A stretch of 49,046 bases of DNA from assembly GCA_011391215.1 (NCBI GenBank), contig JAABQX010000009.1, positions 1-49,046 of the forward strand, read 5' to 3'. Under the pieces are notes generated by a model. That model was not told the DNA's origin. It worked only from the letters and a program-made list of their open reading frames with translations, and did not search any database. A program made the position numbers and the translations under genes. Source of the DNA: Rhodocyclaceae bacterium (GTDB taxonomy: Bacteria > Pseudomonadota > Gammaproteobacteria > Burkholderiales > Rhodocyclaceae). Positions 1 through 10,150 of this stretch are shown here, one piece after another. How positions within the stretch are numbered: the stretch's first letter is position 1; every line of letters starts with the position of its first letter.

Positions 1-159
1 ACCGAGAATGCCTGCCCGGTGCGCCTCTGCTATCGCAATGCCGATGCGGAAACCGAACTGACCTTGCCCGATACCTGGCGCGTGCGACTCGACGACAGCC
101 TGATCGCGCAGCTGTCTGACTGGTTGAAACAGGAAAACGTGCGGGTAATTTACGGCTAA
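1..159 (+). CDS. dnaE: DNA polymerase III subunit alpha, C-terminal fragment (partial at window edge)
   Basis: Frame-1 translation TENACPVRLCYRNADAETELTLPDTWRVRLDDSLIAQLSDWLKQENVRVIYG* resembles the betaproteobacterial DnaE C-terminus; stop TAA at 157-159. Confidence 0.7.
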   Translation, partial: TENACPVRLCYRNADAETELTLPDTWRVRLDDSLIAQLSDWLKQENVRVIYG

Positions 160-1520
160 AAGCCGCCGACATGCCGTCCCGCCAGCGCCGACTTTAGGTC
201 AGTGATCCGTTTGTGATGCGCGCGCCACCAGACGATGAACTCTTCCAGCGGCATAGCCATGGCGTAGAGGAAACCCTGCGCCCGGTCGCAGCCAAGTTGG
301 GCAACGATCGCGGCCGTTTCCACCGTTTCGACGCCTTCGGCGACCACCACCATTTCGAGGCGATGGGCAAGTTGCGCCAGCGAAGCGATGATCTCCCGGT
401 CGCGTTTGGAGGTTTCCGCGTAGCGGACGAAACTCTGGTCGATCTTGACTTCCTGGACGGGCAGTCGCTGCAAATAGCTCATGCTGGCATACCCCGTGCC
501 GAAATCGTCAACGGAGAGATGAAACCCCTGTTTGCGCAGATTCTGCAGGACCTCGATGACCTGTTCGGTATCCTCGATCATCAGCGTTTCGGTGAGCTCG
601 AACAACAGACAATCCGGGGCAAGGTCCCAGATGGCCAGCGTCTGGGCGACGAGATCGGGCAACTCCGCGTCGAGAAGATCGTTGGCCGAGAGGTTGACCG
701 ATAAGATGATGGGGATGCCTTCCGCCCGCAACCGATGCTGGATTTGCATGGCCTGCTGCAACAGCCAGCGGGTAAAGGTACCGCGCAGCCCGAGGCGCTC
801 CACGGCGGCCAGCGTGTGATTCGGCGGAATGCGCTCGCCAGCGGGCAAGTGCCAGCGCAGCAGCGCTTCGCAACCGACGCAACGGCCATCGCTGAGATCG
901 ATCTGCGGTTGCAGGTGGAGGGACAGCCCTGGCGCCCCACCCAGCGCCCGTGGCAATTCGGCATGTAGCTGCAGCTGGGCATTATCGATCTGCTCCATGG
1001 CGGGATCGTAAGCGGCATAGCGGGCGCCGGCCCGGTCGGCGGTCAGGCAGGCAATGCGGGACGATTGGACGAGATGACGCGGGTCCACCCCATCATCGGG
1101 ACACAAGGCGCCACCGCAAGCCACGCGCAGCGTCAGCAAGCTACCGTCGATGCCAGGCAGCTGATCGGCGAACAAGGCGTCAATCCGCATCATTGCCAGC
1201 ATCAGCGGTACGCTGCTTGGCAGATCGGAAAGGACCAGCAGCCATTCCCAATGGCCCGCCGCATACAGCCGATCCTGCGGGCGCAGTGCGCCGGCCAGTC
1301 GCCGCGTAACTTCCGCGCGCAGGCTGCGATCAGCTTCCGGCGCAAGGCGAAAAAGGCAGGGGTCGGGAAGTACTGCAAAATTAATGATGCCGACGCAATG
1401 TTCCGGGTTGAGTTGTTGCGTCAGATGCACAATATCCGTCTGCGCGACGGCCAAACCGGGCAGGCCGGTGGCAGGGTCAATGCGGCGGTCGCTTGGCCGG
1501 GCGGCAGAATCAATATCCAT
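156..1520 (-). CDS. EAL-domain c-di-GMP phosphodiesterase with degenerate N-terminal GGDEF-like domain
   Basis: EALLRW, ELTETLMIED, VDDFGTGYASMSYLQRLPVQEVKIDQSFV and VVAEGVET motifs; start placed at MDIDS (1518-1520) because the longer ORF start overlaps the upstream gene. Confidence 0.88.
   Translation of the reverse strand: MDIDSAARPSDRRIDPATGLPGLAVAQTDIVHLTQQLNPEHCVGIINFAVLPDPCLFRLAPEADRSLRAEVTRRLAGALRPQDRLYAAGHWEWLLVLSDLPSSVPLMLAMMRIDALFADQLPGIDGSLLTLRVACGGALCPDDGVDPRHLVQSSRIACLTADRAGARYAAYDPAMEQIDNAQLQLHAELPRALGGAPGLSLHLQPQIDLSDGRCVGCEALLRWHLPAGERIPPNHTLAAVERLGLRGTFTRWLLQQAMQIQHRLRAEGIPIILSVNLSANDLLDAELPDLVAQTLAIWDLAPDCLLFELTETLMIEDTEQVIEVLQNLRKQGFHLSVDDFGTGYASMSYLQRLPVQEVKIDQSFVRYAETSKRDREIIASLAQLAHRLEMVVVAEGVETVETAAIVAQLGCDRAQGFLYAMAMPLEEFIVWWRAHHKRITDLKSALAGRHVGGF
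173..195 (+). repeat. 24-bp dispersed repeat copy 1 (GCCGTCCCGCCAGCGCCGACTTT), in the C-terminus of the EAL gene
   Basis: Exact match to consensus for 23 nt; read in the gene as K-S-A-L-A-G-R. Confidence 0.95.
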
Positions 1521-1521
1521 G

Positions 1522-2832
1522 TCAGCCCAGATAGAAATCGGCCGGGTTGATGCCGTAGGCATCCATCGGCACGGAGCGGAGGATGCGATAGGGCTCGCCG
1601 GTACTGCAGGCAGGGTCCATGATCAGATCGAGCGTCCGGGGGCGCCGCTCGATGGATTTATCGGGGCCGAGGACGATCATGATGCGCGGCTTGAGCCGGC
1701 GTACCTGGTTCTGCTGGATAACTACGCCGACTTCGCCGCTATTGAGCTCGACGAGCGAACCGATGGGGTAGAGGCCGATACACTGGATCAACTGGTCTAC
1801 GAGGGGCGCGCGGAATTTCATACCGCGCATATGGATCAGTTTTTCCAACGCCAGCTGGTTGGAAACGGCAGAGCGGTACGAACGTTGGCGCGTCATGGCA
1901 CAATAACTGTCGATCAGCCCGGACAATTCGGCATGCAGGCTGATTTTTTCTCCCTGGATGCGGCGCGGATAGCCGGAACCGTCAAAGCGCTCGTGATGGC
2001 TGCCGACGATATTCAGCGCTTCGAGCGAGAACTCGGGCTGACCCACCAGAATTTCCATGGAGCTGGCGACATGGGACTGGACCAGGGCCAGCTCCTCATC
2101 GGTCAGGGTTTCGCGTTTACTGAGCAACGCTTCGGGCAGATTGATCTTGCCGACATCCTGCATCAACCCGACGAGGCCCAGCAGTTCCACGGTCTTGGCC
2201 GGCATGCCGAGAAAGCGCGCGAGCACCATGAGATGCACGGAAACATCGACGGCATGGTCGTAGGAATATTCGTCGCTGGTGCGCAGGCGAGTCAGCCAGA
2301 TCATGGCGTCCGGATTGCGCTCCACCGCCTCGGCCATTTCGGACACCAGACCGGCGACCTCCCGGATGTCGCCTGCAACCGCTGCGCCGATCGACTCGCG
2401 GATCGATTCGAGCTTTTTCTTAACATCGTCGACGAGTGGCGCCGAATACAAAAGTTCGGCTTCGAGCTTGCTCTGGTTGTCGATGCCGAAGACTTGCGGC
2501 ACCGGCTTTCCGGCGCGGCGCTGGGGCTTCTCGCGCAGGAGGCGGCAAACAACATGAAACTCTTCCGGCACCGTTTCGATGGTGTAAGCCGGTGCCGATG
2601 AACCGCTGCGGCGGGGCGCAGTCTTCTCGCGTGGCTCGGCGGCGAAATGCGTGCCCAAGGAGCGACTGCGATCGATGGTCACGGTAGCGCAGTACTTTTG
2701 CAAATCGGCAACCTGCTTGTCGCTATCGACCAGGAAGCCCTGGAGCAAAAAAGGCATTCCCAGCCAGGGGCGATCCAGTTCGAGGACGAACATGCCCTTT
2801 TCAATCTGCTTGGTGGAGATGATTTCTTTCAT
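1522..2832 (-). CDS. HD-GYP domain phosphodiesterase with N-terminal DUF3391-like domain
   Basis: VGLMQDVGKINLPEALL...HHERFDGSGYP HD-GYP signature; N-term MKEIISTKQIEKGMFVLELDRPWLGMPFLLQGFLV. Confidence 0.9.
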   Translation of the reverse strand: MKEIISTKQIEKGMFVLELDRPWLGMPFLLQGFLVDSDKQVADLQKYCATVTIDRSRSLGTHFAAEPREKTAPRRSGSSAPAYTIETVPEEFHVVCRLLREKPQRRAGKPVPQVFGIDNQSKLEAELLYSAPLVDDVKKKLESIRESIGAAVAGDIREVAGLVSEMAEAVERNPDAMIWLTRLRTSDEYSYDHAVDVSVHLMVLARFLGMPAKTVELLGLVGLMQDVGKINLPEALLSKRETLTDEELALVQSHVASSMEILVGQPEFSLEALNIVGSHHERFDGSGYPRRIQGEKISLHAELSGLIDSYCAMTRQRSYRSAVSNQLALEKLIHMRGMKFRAPLVDQLIQCIGLYPIGSLVELNSGEVGVVIQQNQVRRLKPRIMIVLGPDKSIERRPRTLDLIMDPACSTGEPYRILRSVPMDAYGINPADFYLG

Positions 2833-2848
2833 GGCCCGTATAAATTAT

Positions 2849-2872
2849 GCCGTCCCGTCAGCGCCGACTTTT
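2849..2872 (+). repeat. Dispersed repeat copy 2 (GCCGTCCCGTCAGCGCCGACTTTT), between acyP stop and HD-GYP start
   Basis: 23/24 to consensus; abuts acyP stop codon. Confidence 0.95.
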
Positions 2873-3145
2873 TTACACGGACAGGCGCAGCTCAAAGCGA
2901 CTGAACTCGCCACTGCCAAGTTCGACGGCGACGTGCTCGACTTGTGCGCCAGGCGGGCCGCGCCGCGCCCAGTTCATCATGGCGGCAACCTGTTCCGGCG
3001 TGCCGGCGACCATCGCCTCGACACTGCCGTCGCTGCGGTTGCGCACCCAACCATTGATACCCAGCGCATCCGCTTGCCGCGCCATGCTGGCGCGATAGGC
3101 GACGCCTTGCACACTGCCGGTAATGATCAGGTGGCGGACTTCCAT
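2873..3145 (-). CDS. acyP: Acylphosphatase
   Basis: GSVQGVAYRASMARQADALGINGWVRNRSDGSVEAMVAGTPEQV. Confidence 0.93.
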   Translation of the reverse strand: MEVRHLIITGSVQGVAYRASMARQADALGINGWVRNRSDGSVEAMVAGTPEQVAAMMNWARRGPPGAQVEHVAVELGSGEFSRFELRLSV

Positions 3146-3151
3146 GATTGA

Positions 3152-5263
3152 TTATTTGACCTGCATGCCCGGCGTGGCGCCGCTATCCGGTGACAGCAGG
3201 TAGAGGCCGGAGATCTGGCCTTCGGGATCGGAGGCGGCGAGTACCATGCCTTCACTCATGCCGAATTTCATTTTGCGCGGTGCGAGGTTGGCGACAACCA
3301 CGGTGAGGCGTCCGATCAGCTTGGCCGGGTCGTAAGCCGACTTGATGCCGGCGAACACCTGACGCATGCCGAGCGGGCCCAGATCCAGCGCGAGCTTGAG
3401 CAACTTCTCTGCGCCCTCGACATGCTCGGCATTGGCGATGCGGGCGATGCGCAAGTCGATCTTCGCAAAATCGTCGATGCTGATGTGGTCGGTTTGCGGC
3501 ATCTTGTCCTCTGTCTGCTGTTGGTGTTGGGCGTGGCGCTGCGGCGATGGGGCCTCGGGAACCGGCGCCGCATTTGTTCCCAATGTTTCGCGGTTGGCAG
3601 CGAGCAGCGCGTCGATCTGCTTGGCCTCGATACGGGTCATCAGGTGCTCGTAGGGGTTGATCAGATGTTCCGGGGGCAACAGGTGCGCGGCATCGGCCCA
3701 GTGCAGCGGCGCGATGTTGAGGAATTCCTCGGCACGCTGGGCCAGCTTGGGCAGCACCGGCTTGAGATAGAGCGTGAGCAGGCGGAAGGCGTTGATCAGC
3801 AACGTGCAGACATGATGCAGACGTTCCGCATTTTCCTCTGATTTGGCGAGTTGCCAAGGCTGGTGCTTGTCGACATATTGATTGACCTGGTCGGCCAGCG
3901 CCATGACGCGGCGCAGGGCGCGGGCAAAATCGCGCGCTTCATAGTAACCAGCGATTTCTTCGGCGGCTTCCATCACGCCCGGCAGATCAGTGGCGAAAGC
4001 ATCGGCAATATGCGCGTGCAGCAGTTTCCCGCCAAAGCGTTTCGCGATGAAACCGGCCGCCCGACTGGCGATGTTGATGTACTTGCCGACCAGGTCGCTA
4101 TTCACGCGGCTGAGGAAATCGTCGAGGTTGAGATCGAGATCTTCCATGGTGCCGTTGAGCTTGGCGGCGAAATAGTAGCGCAGCCACTCGGGATTAAGTC
4201 CCTGCTCCAGATAGGACTCGGCGGTGATGAAGGTGCCGCGCGATTTCGACATCTTGGCGCCATCGACGGTCAAAAACCCGTGGGCGAAGACGTTGGTCGG
4301 CGTGCGGTAACCGGCGTGCTGCAGTTCGGCCGGCCAGAACAGCGCGTGGAAGTAAAGGATGTCCTTGCCGATGAAGTGGTAGAGCTCGGCGGTCGAGTCC
4401 GGCTTCCAGTAATCGTCAAAATTCAGACCCTGCTTTGCACAGAGGTTCTTAAACGAGCCCATGTAGCCGATCGGTGCGTCGAGCCAGACGTAGAAGTACT
4501 TGCCTGGGGCATCGGGAATCTCGAAACCGAAATAAGGTGAATCGCGCGAGATGTCCCAGTCGGTAAGCTTGTTTTCACCTTCCGCACCGAGCCATTCCTG
4601 TAGCTTGTTGGATGCCTCGGCTTGCAGGCTGCCCTGCCGCGTCCATTCACGCAGGAAACTCTGGCAGCTCGGGTCAGAGAGCTTGAAGAAATAGTGGTCG
4701 GACGATTTCAGCTCGGGTTTCGCGCCGGAAACCGCCGAAAGCGGGTTTTTCAGCTCGGTCGGCGCATAGGCCGCGCCACAAGCTTCGCAACTGTCGCCAT
4801 ACTGATCCTTCGCTCCGCACTTCGGGCACTCGCCCTTGATGTAGCGATCCGGCAGGAACATCTGCTTGACCGGGTCGTAGAACTGCTCGATGGCGCGCAC
4901 CTCGATAAGGCCGGCCGCTTTGAGCTTCTTGTAGATGTCCTCGGCGTAGAAGCGCGTCTCGGCAGTATGCGTCGAGTGGTAGTTGTCGAACTGCACGTGA
5001 AAGCCGGCGAAGTCTCTGCTGTGCTCGCCATGTACGCGCGCAATCAGTTGTTCGGGGGAAATGCCCTCTTTCTCGGCACGCAGCATGATCGGCGTGCCGT
5101 GCGTGTCGTCGGCGCAGACATACCAGCAGGCGTGGCCGCGCATCTTCTGGAAACGCACCCAGATGTCGGTTTGGATGTATTCGACAAGGTGGCCGAGGTG
5201 GATGGCGCCATTGGCATACGGCAGGGCTGAAGTGACGAGAATCTGGCGGGCGGACATGTTCAT
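3152..5263 (-). CDS. metG: Methionyl-tRNA synthetase with C-terminal tRNA-binding domain
   Basis: [58 protein letters not shown] zinc knuckle; C-terminal [14 protein letters not shown]. Confidence 0.97.
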   Translation of the reverse strand: MNMSARQILVTSALPYANGAIHLGHLVEYIQTDIWVRFQKMRGHACWYVCADDTHGTPIMLRAEKEGISPEQLIARVHGEHSRDFAGFHVQFDNYHSTHTAETRFYAEDIYKKLKAAGLIEVRAIEQFYDPVKQMFLPDRYIKGECPKCGAKDQYGDSCEACGAAYAPTELKNPLSAVSGAKPELKSSDHYFFKLSDPSCQSFLREWTRQGSLQAEASNKLQEWLGAEGENKLTDWDISRDSPYFGFEIPDAPGKYFYVWLDAPIGYMGSFKNLCAKQGLNFDDYWKPDSTAELYHFIGKDILYFHALFWPAELQHAGYRTPTNVFAHGFLTVDGAKMSKSRGTFITAESYLEQGLNPEWLRYYFAAKLNGTMEDLDLNLDDFLSRVNSDLVGKYINIASRAAGFIAKRFGGKLLHAHIADAFATDLPGVMEAAEEIAGYYEARDFARALRRVMALADQVNQYVDKHQPWQLAKSEENAERLHHVCTLLINAFRLLTLYLKPVLPKLAQRAEEFLNIAPLHWADAAHLLPPEHLINPYEHLMTRIEAKQIDALLAANRETLGTNAAPVPEAPSPQRHAQHQQQTEDKMPQTDHISIDDFAKIDLRIARIANAEHVEGAEKLLKLALDLGPLGMRQVFAGIKSAYDPAKLIGRLTVVVANLAPRKMKFGMSEGMVLAASDPEGQISGLYLLSPDSGATPGMQVK

Positions 5264-5289
5264 AACCGGATGATTTGATGCTGACGATT

Positions 5290-5580
5290 CTATCTTGTCG
5301 CCAGCTCCAGCGTGGTCAGATAGGCGAGCGCCTGCTCACGGTTTTCGCCGCACATTTCGGCTGAAGGCTGCAGGCCGCTGCAACAGGCCGGGCGCTGGGG
5401 CAAGCCAAAGATCGTGCAGCGCAGTTCAACCGTCAGATGGCGGCAAGCTTCGCCCGCCGGCTTGGCCAGCGTCGAAATCGACGGTGCGATGCAACAGGCA
5501 CCGCAACCAGGCCGGCATTCCACCCGGCAGTCCGCACGACACGCCGTCCCGCCAGCGCCGACTTTTGTGGTTTCAACCAT
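5290..5580 (-). CDS. YkgJ-family cysteine-cluster protein; N-terminus carries the 24-bp repeat (KVGAGGTA)
   Basis: [15 protein letters not shown]...[15 protein letters not shown]; Cys-rich cluster. Confidence 0.75.
   Translation of the reverse strand: MVETTKVGAGGTACRADCRVECRPGCGACCIAPSISTLAKPAGEACRHLTVELRCTIFGLPQRPACCSGLQPSAEMCGENREQALAYLTTLELATR
5543..5566 (+). repeat. Dispersed repeat copy 3 (perfect consensus), N-terminus of YkgJ-like CDS
   Basis: GCCGTCCCGCCAGCGCCGACTTTT; encodes KVGAGGTA on minus strand. Confidence 0.97.
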
Positions 5581-5719
5581 AGGTCACATTGTGCATTGAA
5601 TGAGTGCCTTGAATGATGCCTGAGCGACCCCATCTGCCAGATCAGTATTGGCTAATGTTTATCCTGATAAAATTAGTCAAACAATTTTCCACCCCTTCCC
5701 GATTCCAAGAGGTTCCCCC

Positions 5720-6811
5720 ATGTCTCTGACCGAACAGTCTATCCAGGCCGCCCTGCAAGCCGTCGTCGATTCCAATACCGGCAAGGATCTCGTCACCAGC
5801 CGTAGCGCAAAGAACATCAAGATCAACGGCGCGGAGGTCTCCGTCGATGTCGAACTGGGCTACCCGGCGAAGAGCCAGATCGAGCCGATGCGCCAGCGCG
5901 TCGTCGAGGCGATCAAGGGCGTCGCCGGCGTCGGCAATGTTGCCGTTAACGTGTATCAGAAGATCGTTTCGCACGCGGTACAGAAGGGCGTCAAGCTGGT
6001 GCCCGGCGTGAAGAACATCATTGCTGTCGCCTCCGGCAAGGGCGGCGTCGGCAAATCCACCACCGCTGTCAACCTGGCGCTGGCGCTGTCTGCCGAGGGT
6101 GCGAGTGTCGGCATCCTCGATGCCGACATCTATGGCCCCTCGCAGCCGCAGATGCTCGGCATTGCCACCGGCCAGCCCGAATCCGCCGATGGCAAGAAGC
6201 TCGAACCGATGCAAGCGCATGGCATCCAGGCCATGTCGATCGGTTTCCTAATCGACCCCGAAACCCCGATGGTCTGGCGCGGCCCGATGGTCACCCAGGC
6301 GCTTACACAACTGCTTGGCGACACCAATTGGCGCGACATTGACTATCTGGTCGTCGACCTGCCCCCCGGCACCGGCGACATCCAGCTGACGCTGGCGCAG
6401 CAGGTGCCGGTGACCGGCGCAGTGATCGTTACCACGCCACAGGACATCGCCCTGCTCGACGCGCGCAAAGGCCTCAAGATGTTCGAGAAGGTCGGCATCC
6501 CGATCCTCGGCATCGTCGAGAACATGAGCATCCATATCTGTTCGAAGTGCGGCCATGAGGAGCATATCTTCGGTTCCGGTGGCGGCGACAAGATGAGTCA
6601 GGATTACGAGGTCGAAATGCTTGGCGCACTGCCGCTCGACCGGAGCATCCGCGAGCAGGTCGATTCCGGCCATCCGACAGTGGTATCCGATCCCACCGGA
6701 CGCGTGACGGAAATCTACAAGGGCATCGCCCGCCGCATCGCCGTCAAGATTGCCGAGCAGGCCAAGGACCACAGTGCCAAGTTCCCGAGCATCGTCATCC
6801 AGAACACCTGA
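5720..6811 (+). CDS. apbC: Mrp/ApbC family iron-sulfur cluster carrier ATPase
   Basis: VASGKGGVGKSTTAVNLALAL P-loop; VVDLPPGTGDIQLTLAQ; CSKCGHEEHIFG; start MSLTEQSIQAAL chosen. Confidence 0.93.
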   Translation: MSLTEQSIQAALQAVVDSNTGKDLVTSRSAKNIKINGAEVSVDVELGYPAKSQIEPMRQRVVEAIKGVAGVGNVAVNVYQKIVSHAVQKGVKLVPGVKNIIAVASGKGGVGKSTTAVNLALALSAEGASVGILDADIYGPSQPQMLGIATGQPESADGKKLEPMQAHGIQAMSIGFLIDPETPMVWRGPMVTQALTQLLGDTNWRDIDYLVVDLPPGTGDIQLTLAQQVPVTGAVIVTTPQDIALLDARKGLKMFEKVGIPILGIVENMSIHICSKCGHEEHIFGSGGGDKMSQDYEVEMLGALPLDRSIREQVDSGHPTVVSDPTGRVTEIYKGIARRIAVKIAEQAKDHSAKFPSIVIQNT

Positions 6812-6834
6812 TTTCGCATTTATGGTGTAATTCA

Positions 6835-6867
6835 TGCGCCCCGCTTTGACGGGGCGCTGTCTTTTTC
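6835..6867 (+). terminator. Rho-independent terminator downstream of apbC
   Basis: Stem GCGCCCCG (6836-6843), loop CTTTGA, CGGGGCGC (6850-6857), then TGTCTTTTTC. Confidence 0.75.
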
Positions 6868-6879
6868 TGGAGGCGCTGC

Positions 6880-7449
6880 ATGAGCATCAAGTCGGACAAA
6901 TGGATCCGCCGCATGGCGGCAGAGCACGGCATGATTGAGCCGTTTTCGCCCGATCTGGTGCGCGAAGTGAATGGCGAAAAGATCGTCTCCTACGGCACGT
7001 CGAGCTACGGCTACGATATCCGCTGCGCCGACGAATTCCGCGTGTTCACCAACATCAACTCGACGATTGTCGATCCGAAAAACTTCGACCCGAATTCCTT
7101 CGTCGAGGTCTCGGGCAAGGGCTACTGCGTCATCCCGCCCAACTCCTTCGCGCTGGCGCGCACCCTCGAATACTTCCGCATCCCGCGCAGCGTGCTGACC
7201 GTCTGCCTCGGCAAGAGCACCTACGCGCGCTGCGGCATCATCGTCAACGTCACGCCCTTCGAACCCGAGTGGGAAGGTTATGTGACGCTGGAGTTTTCCA
7301 ACACCACGCCGCTGCCCGCCAAGATCTACGCCGGCGAGGGCTGCGCCCAGGTCATCTTTTTCGAAGCCGATGAGGTCTGCGAGACTTCCTACAAGGATCG
7401 CGGCGGCAAATACCAGGGCCAGGTCGGCGTCACACTTCCCAAGATATGA
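6880..7449 (+). CDS. dcd: dCTP deaminase
   Basis: [22 protein letters not shown]...[47 protein letters not shown]. Confidence 0.97.
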   Translation: MSIKSDKWIRRMAAEHGMIEPFSPDLVREVNGEKIVSYGTSSYGYDIRCADEFRVFTNINSTIVDPKNFDPNSFVEVSGKGYCVIPPNSFALARTLEYFRIPRSVLTVCLGKSTYARCGIIVNVTPFEPEWEGYVTLEFSNTTPLPAKIYAGEGCAQVIFFEADEVCETSYKDRGGKYQGQVGVTLPKI

Positions 7450-9683
7450 ACATGCGCTTCCACTTTCCCATCATCATCATCGACGAGGATTTCCGCTCGG
7501 AAAACGCCTCGGGCCTGGGCATTCGCGCACTCGCCGAAGCCATCCAGAAGGAAGGCATCGATGTACTCGGCGTGACCAGCTACGGCGACCTGAGTTCCTT
7601 CGCCCAGCAGCAGAGCCGCGCCTCGGCTTTTATCTTGTCCGTCGATGACGAAGAGCTGACCAACGAAGAAGAGGAAACCATCGCCGAACTGCGCGCCTTC
7701 GTCGAAGAGATCCGTTACAAGAACGCCGAAATTCCAATCTTCCTGCACGGCGAAACGCGCACCAGCCGCCATATCCCGAACGACATCCTGCGCGAGTTGC
7801 ACGGCTTCATCCATATGTTCGAGGACACGCCGGAGTTCATCGCCCGCCACGTCGTGCGCGAGGCAAAAAGCTACCTCGACTCGCTGCCGCCGCCCTTCTT
7901 CCGCGCGCTGACGCATTACGCCGCCGACGGCTCCTACTCCTGGCACTGTCCCGGCCACTCGGGTGGCGTCGCCTTCCTCAAGTCGCCGGTCGGCCAGATG
8001 TTTCACCAGTTCTTCGGCGAAAACATGCTGCGTGCCGACGTCTGCAACGCCGTCGAAGAGCTCGGCCAGCTACTCGACCATACGGGCCCCGTCGCCGCCT
8101 CCGAGCGCAATGCCGCGCGCATCTTCAACGCGGACCACCTGTTCTTCGTCACCAACGGCACGTCGACCTCCAACAAGATCGTCTGGCATTCCACTGTCGC
8201 GCCCAACGATATCGTCGTGGTCGACCGCAACTGCCACAAGTCGATCCTCCACGCGATCATGATGACCGGCGCGATCCCTGTTTTCCTCATGCCGACGCGC
8301 AACAACTACGGCATCATCGGCCCGATCCCGCGCGAGGAATTTCTCTGGGAAAACATCCAGAAGAAGATCGACGCCAACCCCTTCATCGCCGACAAGACCG
8401 CTAAGCCGCGCGTACTGACCATCACCCAGAGCACCTACGACGGCGTGCTCTACAACGTCGAAGACATCAAGGAGATGCTCGACGGCCGGATCGATACGCT
8501 GCACTTCGACGAAGCCTGGCTGCCGCACGCCGCCTTCCATGATTTTTACGGCGACTACCACGCCATCGGCGCCGACCGGCCGCGCTGCAAGGAATCGATG
8601 ATCTTTTCCACGCAGTCGACGCACAAGTTGCTGGCGGGTCTTTCGCAAGCGTCGCAAATCCTGGTGCAGGATGCCACCAACAACATGCTCGATCGCGACG
8701 TCTTCAACGAAGCGTATTTGATGCACACCTCGACTTCGCCGCAGTATTCGATCATCGCCTCCTGTGACGTGGCAGCGGCGATGATGGAGGAGCCGGGCGG
8801 TCCCGCGCTGGTGGAGGAATCCATCGCTGAAGCGCTCGATTTTCGCCGTGCGATGCGCAAGGTGGACGAAGAGTGGGGGGTGGACTGGTGGTTCAAGGTC
8901 TGGGGTCCTGATGACCTTTCGGAAGAAGGCATCGAGGAACGCGAAGCCTGGATGCTCAAGGCCGGTTCGCGCTGGCATGGCTTCGGCAATCTCGCCGAGG
9001 GCTTCAACCTGCTCGACCCGATCAAGGCCACCGTAATTACCCCGGGCCTCGACGTCGATGGCGATTTCTCCGATGCATTCGGCATCCCCGCCGCCATCGT
9101 CACCAAGTACCTCGCCGAGCATGGCGTGATCGTCGAGAAATGCGGTCTCTACAGCTTTTTCATCATGTTCACCATCGGCATCACTAAGGGCCGTTGGAAC
9201 ACGCTGGTGACCGCGCTGCAACAGTTCAAGGACGACTACGCCAAGAATCACCCGCTGTGGAAAGTGCTGCCCGAGTTCGTCGCCAAGCACCCGCGTTACG
9301 AGCGGGTCGGTTTGCGCGAGCTGTGCGCCCAGATCCACGAGGTCTACAAGGCCAATGACGTGGCGCGCCTGACCACCGAAATGTATCTGTCGAACATGGT
9401 GCCGGCGATGCGTCCGGCCGACGCCTTCGCCAAGATGGCCCATCGCGAAATCGATCGCGTGTCCATCGATGCGCTCGAAGGGCGCGTCACGGCGGTGCTG
9501 CTGACGCCTTATCCGCCGGGCATTCCACTCTTGATTCCGGGCGAGCGCTTCAACGCCACCATCGTCCGTTACCTGCAATTCGCCCGTGAATTCAATGCCA
9601 AGTTCCCCGGCTTCGAGACCGATATCCACGGCCTCGTGAAATCGGAAGGCAACGGCTATTACGTGGACTGCGTGCGTTCGTAG
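7446..9683 (+). CDS. PLP-dependent Arg/Lys/Orn decarboxylase (biodegradative type)
   Basis: N-terminal wing domain; [50 protein letters not shown]-lysine region. Confidence 0.93.
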   Translation: MNMRFHFPIIIIDEDFRSENASGLGIRALAEAIQKEGIDVLGVTSYGDLSSFAQQQSRASAFILSVDDEELTNEEEETIAELRAFVEEIRYKNAEIPIFLHGETRTSRHIPNDILRELHGFIHMFEDTPEFIARHVVREAKSYLDSLPPPFFRALTHYAADGSYSWHCPGHSGGVAFLKSPVGQMFHQFFGENMLRADVCNAVEELGQLLDHTGPVAASERNAARIFNADHLFFVTNGTSTSNKIVWHSTVAPNDIVVVDRNCHKSILHAIMMTGAIPVFLMPTRNNYGIIGPIPREEFLWENIQKKIDANPFIADKTAKPRVLTITQSTYDGVLYNVEDIKEMLDGRIDTLHFDEAWLPHAAFHDFYGDYHAIGADRPRCKESMIFSTQSTHKLLAGLSQASQILVQDATNNMLDRDVFNEAYLMHTSTSPQYSIIASCDVAAAMMEEPGGPALVEESIAEALDFRRAMRKVDEEWGVDWWFKVWGPDDLSEEGIEEREAWMLKAGSRWHGFGNLAEGFNLLDPIKATVITPGLDVDGDFSDAFGIPAAIVTKYLAEHGVIVEKCGLYSFFIMFTIGITKGRWNTLVTALQQFKDDYAKNHPLWKVLPEFVAKHPRYERVGLRELCAQIHEVYKANDVARLTTEMYLSNMVPAMRPADAFAKMAHREIDRVSIDALEGRVTAVLLTPYPPGIPLLIPGERFNATIVRYLQFAREFNAKFPGFETDIHGLVKSEGNGYYVDCVRS

Positions 9684-10150
9684 GTGACAAAGGCGTAGCG
9701 CAGACCCTCGGCGCTGATGCCTCTCTGACGCCCGACTTCGCGCCATTGCGCGCGGTCGAAAGCAGGGAAGTACGCATCGCCGTCGATGTCTGCATCGATC
9801 TCGGTCAGTTCCAGCCGTTCGGCTTTCTGAAATGCATGCGCATAGAGTTCCGCGCCGCCGATAATGAATGCCGTCCTGCCAACACCGACTTTTATGGCCT
9901 GATCCAGCGCATGCACTACCGTAGCGCCTGCTGCCGCATAGTCTGCGTTGCGCGTTACCACAACATTCAGTCTGTCGGGTAATGGACGAAAACGCTCCGG
10001 CAGCGATTCCCAGGTCTTGCGTCCCATGATGACCACGTTGCCGGTCGTCAATTGCCTGAAATGCTTCATGTCTTCCGGCAGGTGCCAGGGTAGCGCGTTG
10101 TTGCTGCCGATCACGCCATTGCGCGCCACGGCGGCAATCAATGTAATCAT
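9659..10150 (-). CDS. folA: Dihydrofolate reductase; contains an in-frame repeat copy (KVGVGRTA)
   Basis: MITLIAAVARNGVIGSNNALPWHLPEDMKHFRQLTTGNVVIMGRKTWESL...FIIGGAELY. Confidence 0.97.
   Translation of the reverse strand: MITLIAAVARNGVIGSNNALPWHLPEDMKHFRQLTTGNVVIMGRKTWESLPERFRPLPDRLNVVVTRNADYAAAGATVVHALDQAIKVGVGRTAFIIGGAELYAHAFQKAERLELTEIDADIDGDAYFPAFDRAQWREVGRQRGISAEGLRYAFVTYERTQST
9870..9893 (+). repeat. Dispersed repeat copy 4 (GCCGTCCTGCCAACACCGACTTTT), inside folA
   Basis: 21/24 to consensus; encodes KVGVGRTA. Confidence 0.93.
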
